Assembly: GCA_009912235.1 (NCBI GenBank)
Contig: WNDS01000003.1
Span: forward strand, 62,001 to 126,000
Length of the DNA: 64,000 nucleotides
Direction of reading: 5' to 3'
Origin: Stenotrophomonas maltophilia
GTDB taxonomy: Bacteria > Pseudomonadota > Gammaproteobacteria > Xanthomonadales > Xanthomonadaceae
Position numbers and translations under genes: made by a program. Positions 59,267 through 64,000 of the stretch are shown piece after piece. The notes beneath the pieces are model-generated. The model was not told the DNA's origin. It worked only from the letters and a program-made list of their open reading frames with translations, and ran no database searches. Within the stretch, counting starts at the first letter, position 1. Each line of letters starts with the position of its first letter.

Positions 59267-59584
59267 TCACACCCCGCCATAGCCATGGAATGTATGGCTC
59301 AAGAGCATGAAAATCTGCATGGCGGCGACAATCACCACCAGCAACGCATGGATTTTCTTTGCAAAGAAAATGAGGGTGAAATTCAAGAGGACAAAGGCAA
59401 AAGGAATTACAACGGAAAAGCCAACCTGCCCGATGTAGAAATCAGCTTCTACTGCGTCCTCATACACGGGAACATGTCGGCCCAGGGAATCAACAACCCC
59501 TGCAACAAGCTTGAAAATCCAGAAAACAAGGATGATCCACAGCACGAGAGCTCGCCTTCCACCTGGCGGCCGAACATCATTCAT
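59267..59584 (-). CDS. Small membrane protein of unknown function in an AT-richer segment
   Basis: The 105-residue product has three hydrophobic segments (LVLWIILVFWIFKLVAGVV, VGFSVVIPFAFVLLNFTLIFF, IHALLVVIVAAMQIFMLL), separated by short polar loops with charged ends. The surrounding DNA from about 59250 to 59620 is clearly poorer in GC than its neighbours, and codons end more often in A/T, which suggests recent acquisition. No family recognised. A weaker reading frame on the other strand overlaps it, but its product is polar, repetitive and lacks membrane or domain character. Confidence 0.65.
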   Translation of the reverse strand: MNDVRPPGGRRALVLWIILVFWIFKLVAGVVDSLGRHVPVYEDAVEADFYIGQVGFSVVIPFAFVLLNFTLIFFAKKIHALLVVIVAAMQIFMLLSHTFHGYGGV

Positions 59585-59938
59585 AGCCTCACTCCCCGCA
59601 GAGAATCCGCCGCCCAGGGCACCCTACCCGCAGGTGCAGCTCAGATTCCAAGGATCACCGATGCGAGGCTGCCAGAAGGCAACCTCATGGCAGAATGATC
59701 TCCTTGAGCAGATCATTCTGCGAGCTGCCGACGTAGATCGACGTTGAAAGAAGCCTGCTTCTGCACGGCCGTGCACCTTCGCGATTGTTGCGCTTCAGCC
59801 ATCGGTTCCTGACAGCCGTTCCCTGGGCGCGGCCTGCGTCAGCCAACCCCTCAACGCAATTTACACCTCGCTCGCGGACGGGTCAAGTACATTTCAATTA
59901 CCCCGCACCGGCCGCCCTTGCGGCAGCCGTTGCCAGCA
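59585..59938. other. 354-base gap between the orphan membrane gene and the lipoprotein gene
   Basis: Contains a perfect 12-bp inverted repeat GCAGAATGATCT-CCTTGAGC-AGATCATTCTGC at 59690-59721 and is otherwise without a convincing gene. Its base composition is intermediate between the AT-richer segment and the flanking GC-rich genes. Confidence 0.6.
59690..59721. repeat. 12-bp perfect inverted repeat with 8-base loop
   Basis: Arms GCAGAATGATCT / AGATCATTCTGC. It could be an operator, a weak terminator for the orphan gene on the other strand, or a terminal repeat of a small element; no adjacent T run. Confidence 0.6.
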
Positions 59939-60505
59939 TCAGCGGCCCTGCATCTTCACCCTCTGCTGCCCGTGCACGATCTCGAAGGTGAAGGCATACA
60001 GCAGGCTGACCGCCACCGGCGCGATGCGCTGCGCGCCCTCGCAGTCGCCGCGGTTGCGCGGTACGTGGTCCGGGGCGAAGTGACAGACCGCCGCGGGTGC
60101 GAATTCCCACTGCGCCACCGCCTCCTGCGCGGACTGCAGCAACGCGGCATTCTCCGTTGCCAGGCCGGGCTGGCACTCGGCGCGGTCGGCCAGCGGCAGG
60201 CTGCGCTCCACCCGGCCCTGCGCATCGACCACCACCTGCAGGCAGACAGTGGTCGGTGCCAGTTCCCGGCGTGGGTCGCGCGCACCCAGTACCGGGTCCG
60301 GTGCGGTATGCAGCTGGGGCATGCGGTAGCCTTCGGTAGCTGCCAGCGTGTAGGGCTGCACCTGCCCGGCGCTGCCGCCGGCCGTTTGTGCGTCCAGCCA
60401 TTGGTGGCCGACGTTCTCCGAACGCGTATCCACCGTGGTCAGCCGCTCATGGCTGGCGCAGCCGGCCAGCAGCAGCAACGGCAGCAACCGGCAGGCAGGC
60501 CTCAC
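59939..60505 (-). CDS. Lipoprotein with TonB_C-like domain, last gene of the blaI-type operon
   Basis: The 188-residue protein has a lipoprotein signal (MRPACRLLPLLLLAGC, lipobox LAGC), then a domain with VCLQVVVDAQGRVERSLPLADRAECQPGLATENAALL and AVAQWEFAPAAVCHF, reminiscent of the C-terminal strand pair of TonB-type proteins. Its ATG overlaps the stop of the M56 gene by four bases. Three cysteines (CLQVV, AECQP, VCHF) could form disulfides. Role unknown; partner of the M56/TonB_C protein by context. Confidence 0.75.
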   Translation of the reverse strand: MRPACRLLPLLLLAGCASHERLTTVDTRSENVGHQWLDAQTAGGSAGQVQPYTLAATEGYRMPQLHTAPDPVLGARDPRRELAPTTVCLQVVVDAQGRVERSLPLADRAECQPGLATENAALLQSAQEAVAQWEFAPAAVCHFAPDHVPRNRGDCEGAQRIAPVAVSLLYAFTFEIVHGQQRVKMQGR

Positions 60506-61761
60506 GCGCCGTTGTCCGTATGCATTTCGGTGTCGTCCATCTCAAATGTGATCGGGATGCGCACGGCGGCGGCCACCGGCTTGCCGTTCTTCACCGTCGG
60601 CTGGTAGGTCCAGCTGCGCGCGGCAGCAATCGATACCGCGTCGAACACACCCGGATTGGTGGCGCTCAGCACACGCACGTCGTTCACCGCGCCACGGGCA
60701 TCCACGTCCACCTGCAGCGTCACCACGCCGGTCTGGCGCTGTTCCACGGCCGTTTTGGGATAGCTCGGCGGCGGCATCTTGTCGACCACGATCGGCCGGT
60801 CCAGGCCCTCTTTCGCGGCATCAGCTTCAGCGTGCTCGAACGGCTCGGCACGGATCTTCGTCGCCGCTGCGCCCCCCATGCCACTCTGGCTGGCCCACGC
60901 CACCGTGCCCAGCGATGCGCACAGCCCCACCAGCAGTACCTGGCCGGACACCCACGGCAACGTCTTCCGCTTGCTCTGCTTCAACATGGCAATTCGCTCC
61001 TTCAACAGGGGTTGGCTGCGCCAATGGCATGCCATCGGGGCAGCGGGATGGGCCAGCTGCGCTTTCAGCAGTGTAGTGGCGTAGAGACGGCGCAGGGCCG
61101 GGTGTGGATCGATGGTGCATGCATCGCAGGCCAGCTCCTGGTCGCGCAGGAAGCGCCGGGCAGCCCACGGCAGCAGCGGGTGGAACCAGAACAGGCAGCG
61201 CAGTACCAGCAGCGCGCCATTGGCCCAATGATCGCCGTGCTGCAGGTGGCTGCGCTCATGCTGCAGCACCATGTCCTGCTCGGCGGCACTGAAGCGCGTG
61301 TCGAAATCGGGCCCGACCACGATGCGCGGGCGCCACAGCCCCACCAGGGCCGGCAGGCCCGGATCGGCACTGGCCTGCCAGCTGCCGTCGGCACGCGCGG
61401 ACAAGCGGCCCATGGCACGCTGGAAGCCCCGCTGCGCGCGGGCGTTGCGCCAGGCCACCCCGGCCGCGCCCAGCGCCCACAACAGCACGCACAGCAGCGG
61501 CCACCCAGGCGCACCGCCCGTGGCGTCCACCGCGCCGGGCAGCACGCCCAGCGTCAGCGCCGGCAGGGTCACCACTTCCAGCACCGGTGCCGGCATCGGC
61601 AACTGCGGCGCCACCAGCAGCAGCGGCAGCAGCCACCAGCTGCGGTAGGCCAGCGCGGCACCGCCCAGCGCCAGGAGTACCGGCCGCAGCACGGCCAGCG
61701 CCAGCACGCCCACGGCCAGCCACGCACTGGCGCGCAACAGCAGATCGATCAGCTCATTCAT
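60502..61761 (-). CDS. BlaR1-like M56 metallopeptidase with C-terminal TonB domain
   Basis: The 419-residue protein has four N-terminal membrane helices, an M56 peptidase domain with HExxH zinc motif (MVLQHERSHLQHGDH) and ELACDACTIDPHPALR, then a hydrophobic segment (VSGQVLLVGLCASLGTVAWA) and a periplasmic TonB_C domain (VVDKMPPPSYPKTAVEQRQTG and FDAVSIAAARSWTYQPTVKNGKPV, shown as fragments). In classical BlaR1 the C-terminal sensor is a penicillin-binding domain; here it is a TonB-type domain. Its stop and the following start overlap, as does its own start with the upstream blaI gene. Confidence 0.88.
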   Translation of the reverse strand: MNELIDLLLRASAWLAVGVLALAVLRPVLLALGGAALAYRSWWLLPLLLVAPQLPMPAPVLEVVTLPALTLGVLPGAVDATGGAPGWPLLCVLLWALGAAGVAWRNARAQRGFQRAMGRLSARADGSWQASADPGLPALVGLWRPRIVVGPDFDTRFSAAEQDMVLQHERSHLQHGDHWANGALLVLRCLFWFHPLLPWAARRFLRDQELACDACTIDPHPALRRLYATTLLKAQLAHPAAPMACHWRSQPLLKERIAMLKQSKRKTLPWVSGQVLLVGLCASLGTVAWASQSGMGGAAATKIRAEPFEHAEADAAKEGLDRPIVVDKMPPPSYPKTAVEQRQTGVVTLQVDVDARGAVNDVRVLSATNPGVFDAVSIAAARSWTYQPTVKNGKPVAAAVRIPITFEMDDTEMHTDNGA

Positions 61762-62119
61762 CGCCCAGCTCCTGGATCAGCCGCTTCAGTTCGGCGATGT
61801 CCTGCGCGCTGAGCTGGCCACGCTGGCTGAAGTGCGCCACCAGCGGCGCCACGCGGCCCTCGAACACGCGGCCAAGAAAATCCTCGCTCTGCGCCTGCAC
61901 CCAGGCCTGGCGCTGCAGCAGCGGGCGGTACAGGTAACGGCGGCCATCACGCTCGGCGGCAATGGCGCCCTTGGTCAGCAGGCGGTTGAGCAGCGTCTTG
62001 ATGGTCGGCTCGGCCCAGTCGCGGCTGGCCAGTGCGGCCACCACCTCCTCGGCGCTGCGCGGCGCCTGGCCCCACAGCACCTCCATGACCACGGCCTCGG
62101 CTTCACTGATCTGCATCAT
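61754..62119 (-). CDS. BlaI/MecI/CopY-family repressor
   Basis: Winged-helix repressor of 121 residues (MQISEAEAVVMEVLWGQAPRSAEEVV, shown in part; PTIKTLLNRLLTKGAIAAERDGRRYLYRPL), the pattern of BlaI-type dimeric repressors that are cleaved by M56 proteases. It overlaps the M56 gene start by eight bases (stop 61754, next start 61761), so the trio is one operon. A palindromic candidate operator lies just upstream. Confidence 0.9.
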   Translation of the reverse strand: MMQISEAEAVVMEVLWGQAPRSAEEVVAALASRDWAEPTIKTLLNRLLTKGAIAAERDGRRYLYRPLLQRQAWVQAQSEDFLGRVFEGRVAPLVAHFSQRGQLSAQDIAELKRLIQELGDE

Positions 62120-62130
62120 CGTTTACACCC

Positions 62131-62162
62131 GTAATCGGACGATTCGATTACGCGCGTAATCG
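62131..62162. promoter_or_regulatory. Palindromic operator candidate for the BlaI-type repressor
   Basis: CGATTACGCGCGTAATCG is a perfect 18-bp palindrome at 62145-62162, and a further inverted copy GTAATCG occurs at 62131-62137. Three GTAATCG half-sites in 32 bases directly upstream of the repressor start, in a position that would also cover the divergent acetyl-CoA hydrolase promoter. Confidence 0.75.
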
Positions 62163-62279
62163 ATGTCGCTGTCAAGCCCCCTTGCAGCGGCTCGTGCCAA
62201 CCAGATGCCGGCCGGATGTCGACGGCCGTTCAAGAGCAGCGTGCTGTAATGCCATCACCCCACCCTGCACGGAGCCCGC

Positions 62280-64000
62280 ATGACCGAACACCTCGCCGAC
62301 CTGGACGCCGCTGTCGACTGGTTGTTTGCGCGGGTGGAAGGCGCCTTGCGGATAGGTGCGCCGTTGGCACTGGGCAAGCCGCACCGGCTGCTCAATACGT
62401 TGTACGCGCGGGTGCTGGACACTCCGGCGCGGCCGCTGCAGCTGTACACCGCGCTGTCGCTGAACCCGCCCAGGGCCCGCGGCGATGGGCTGGAAGCGCG
62501 CTTCATGGGCCCGTTCGCCGAACGCCATTTCGGCGCGGATTTCCCGCGCCTGGCCTATGCCGATGCGGTCGTGCGTGACCAGCTGCCCAAGCACGTGCAG
62601 GTGGAAGAGTTCTACATGCAGTCCGGTGCCCTGCTCGGCTCGCGGCAGGCGCAGCGCAGCTACACCAGCCTCAATTACACCCACGCCGCCGACGCGGTGG
62701 CGCAGCGCGCGCCGAATGTGATCGTGCAGAAGGTCGCGCGCCGTGAGGGCAGCACGCGGCTGTCGCTGTCGTGCAACAACGACATCACCCAGGACACGCT
62801 CGATGCCATCGCCGCACGCGGGCTGCCACGCCCGCTGCTGGTGGCCGAAGTGGATCCACAGCTGCCGTGGCTGGGTGGCAGCGCGGCGGTTGACGAAAGC
62901 TTCTTCGATCTGGTCATCACCCCACCCGGCCCGTACCCGGCGCTGTTCGGGCTGCCACGGCAGCCGGTCAGCGATGCCGACTATGCCATCGGCCTGTACG
63001 CCAGCACGCTGGTGCGCGATGGCGGCACGCTGCAGATCGGTATAGGCACGCTGGCCGATGCACTCAGCCATGCACTGGTGCTGCGGCACACCGACAACGC
63101 CCGCTACCGGCGCGTGCTGCATGCACTGGACCCGCAGCTGGCCAGCCACCCGCTGGTGCAGGAGATCGGTGGCCTCGGCCCCTTCGAGGAAGGGCTGTAC
63201 GGCTGCAGCGAGATGGTCAACGAAGGCTTCCGCCGGCTGGTGCAGACCGGGGTGATCAAGCGCAAGGTGCACGATGACCTGGCGCTGATGCAGCGGCTGC
63301 ACAACGGCAGCGCCTACACCGCCGACCACGCCACGCTGGCCAACGAAGGCGAGTATCTGCACGGGGCGTTCTACCTGGGCTCGCCGGAGTTCTACGCCTG
63401 GCTGCGCTCGCTGCCCGACGACGAAGCGCGCGCGATCGGCATGCGCCGCATCAGCGAGATCAACCAGCTCTGCGGCGGCAACGAGGAACTGGAACGGCTG
63501 CAGCGCCGCCATGCGCGCTTCTTCAATTCCTCCATGATGGCCACCGCATTGGGCGCAGCGGTGTCCGATGCGCTGGAAGATGGCCGCGTGGTGTCCGGCG
63601 TGGGCGGCCAGTACAACTTCGTGTCGATGGCGCACGCCCTGCCGGAAGCGCGCAGCGTGCTGATGTTCCGCGCAGCACGCGATGACAAGGGCCAGCGCGA
63701 GTCGAACGTGCGTTGGAACTACGGGCACACCACCATTCCGCGCCACCTGCGTGACATCTACCTCAACGAATACGGCATTGCCGACCTGCGCGGGCTGACC
63801 GACGAGGACTGTGTGCAGGCGATGCTGGCCATCACCGAAGCGCCGTTCCAGCAGGGCCTGATCGAACAAGCCAAGGCCGCGCGCAAGCGTGCCTTGGATG
63901 CAGCGCCGCCGGTCGGCACGCAGCGCAACCTGCCGCAGGCGCTGACCATGGCGCTGGCGGAATTCCGCAGCGATGGCACCCTGCCCGACTATCCGCTGGG
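62280..64000 (+). CDS. Acetyl-CoA hydrolase/transferase family protein (partial, runs off the window)
   Basis: CoA-transferase family I-type protein; 573 codons are present. It begins MTEHLADLDAAVDWLFARVEG at 62280 and has APLALGKPHRLLNTLYARVL, GLYGCSEMVNEGFRRLV, ARFFNSSMMATALGAAVSDAL, VVSGVGGQYNFVSMAHALPE and YGHTTIPRHLRDIYLNEYGIADLRG, all typical of acetyl-CoA hydrolase/transferase proteins. The catalytic Glu is expected in the SEMVNEG region. The stop codon lies beyond the window. Divergent from the blaI-type operon. Confidence 0.9.
   Translation, partial: MTEHLADLDAAVDWLFARVEGALRIGAPLALGKPHRLLNTLYARVLDTPARPLQLYTALSLNPPRARGDGLEARFMGPFAERHFGADFPRLAYADAVVRDQLPKHVQVEEFYMQSGALLGSRQAQRSYTSLNYTHAADAVAQRAPNVIVQKVARREGSTRLSLSCNNDITQDTLDAIAARGLPRPLLVAEVDPQLPWLGGSAAVDESFFDLVITPPGPYPALFGLPRQPVSDADYAIGLYASTLVRDGGTLQIGIGTLADALSHALVLRHTDNARYRRVLHALDPQLASHPLVQEIGGLGPFEEGLYGCSEMVNEGFRRLVQTGVIKRKVHDDLALMQRLHNGSAYTADHATLANEGEYLHGAFYLGSPEFYAWLRSLPDDEARAIGMRRISEINQLCGGNEELERLQRRHARFFNSSMMATALGAAVSDALEDGRVVSGVGGQYNFVSMAHALPEARSVLMFRAARDDKGQRESNVRWNYGHTTIPRHLRDIYLNEYGIADLRGLTDEDCVQAMLAITEAPFQQGLIEQAKAARKRALDAAPPVGTQRNLPQALTMALAEFRSDGTLPDYPL

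Noticed and set aside
59189-59698. A 169-codon plus-strand frame over the orphan membrane gene
   Set aside because: Polar, compositionally odd product with no domain; the minus-strand product has three clear membrane segments.
60502-62119. Classical bla/mec beta-lactamase induction system
   Set aside because: No penicillin-binding sensor domain in the M56 protein and no beta-lactamase gene next to it in the window.

Overview
The window is a high-GC chromosomal segment from a gammaproteobacterium of the Xanthomonadaceae, most probably Stenotrophomonas or a close relative. This rests on: the type IV pilus block pilS-pilR / pilB-pilin-pilA / pilC-pilD-coaE; Xanthomonadaceae-like versions of sucCD, nadE, thiG-trmB, a ColRS-like two-component pair and a glycolytic block; and many intergenic GTAG-type REP palindromes with a GCCGGGC-AT-GGCCCGGC core, typical of Stenotrophomonas. 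Species assignment is inference. I see no CRISPR array, prophage, integrase or recognisable defence island.

Layout. 1-6414: start of a probable rluD (minus), bamD, a frameshifted lipase, nadE and sucCD. 6793-15913: the pilus block, with two-component control (PilS/PilR), a sigma-54 promoter upstream of pilA, two tandem pilins, platform protein PilC and prepilin peptidase PilD; pilB carries both an internal deletion and an in-frame amber codon. 16054-20496: ColRS-like regulators, two secreted proteins of unknown role and a frameshifted rimK. 20713-29125: tRNA-Gly, a GDSL autotransporter, thiS-thiG-trmB, an SLC13-type transporter, a Rieske protein, an FAH-family hydrolase and mscL. 29365-36601: a doubly frameshifted M28 peptidase, two alanine/glycine:cation symporters, a broken outer-membrane protein, a broken SpoU methyltransferase and a GNAT enzyme. 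36594-46211: an RND pump with its adaptor, a CysB-like regulator divergent from cysK, a macrodomain protein, and an SDR gene (frameshifted) divergent from an XRE regulator. 46275-56494: fba, pyk, pgk-HAD, the DUF2339/DUF3999 pair and gapA, a loosely grouped glycolytic neighbourhood. 56687-64000: ompW with an FNR-like site, an S1/P1 nuclease (frameshifted), a persulfide-dioxygenase-like enzyme, a small AT-richer orphan gene, a BlaI / M56-TonB_C / lipoprotein operon with a palindromic operator candidate, and the start of an acetyl-CoA hydrolase/transferase gene.

The most unusual global feature is the number of damaged genes: nine genes carry about a dozen lesions, while the central-metabolism and envelope-assembly genes look intact. 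Several lesions are one-base changes in homopolymers and could be sequencing errors. The pilB deletion plus amber codon, a 7-bp tandem duplication and a lost zinc-ligand His in the nuclease are harder to explain that way. The second notable theme is repeats: GTAG-REPs, a separate family of about 40-bp GGGGTC...GACCCC palindromes (one read in frame inside a GNAT gene), a 25-bp inverted repeat next to a CAACAG microsatellite, and a duplicated cysK tail.
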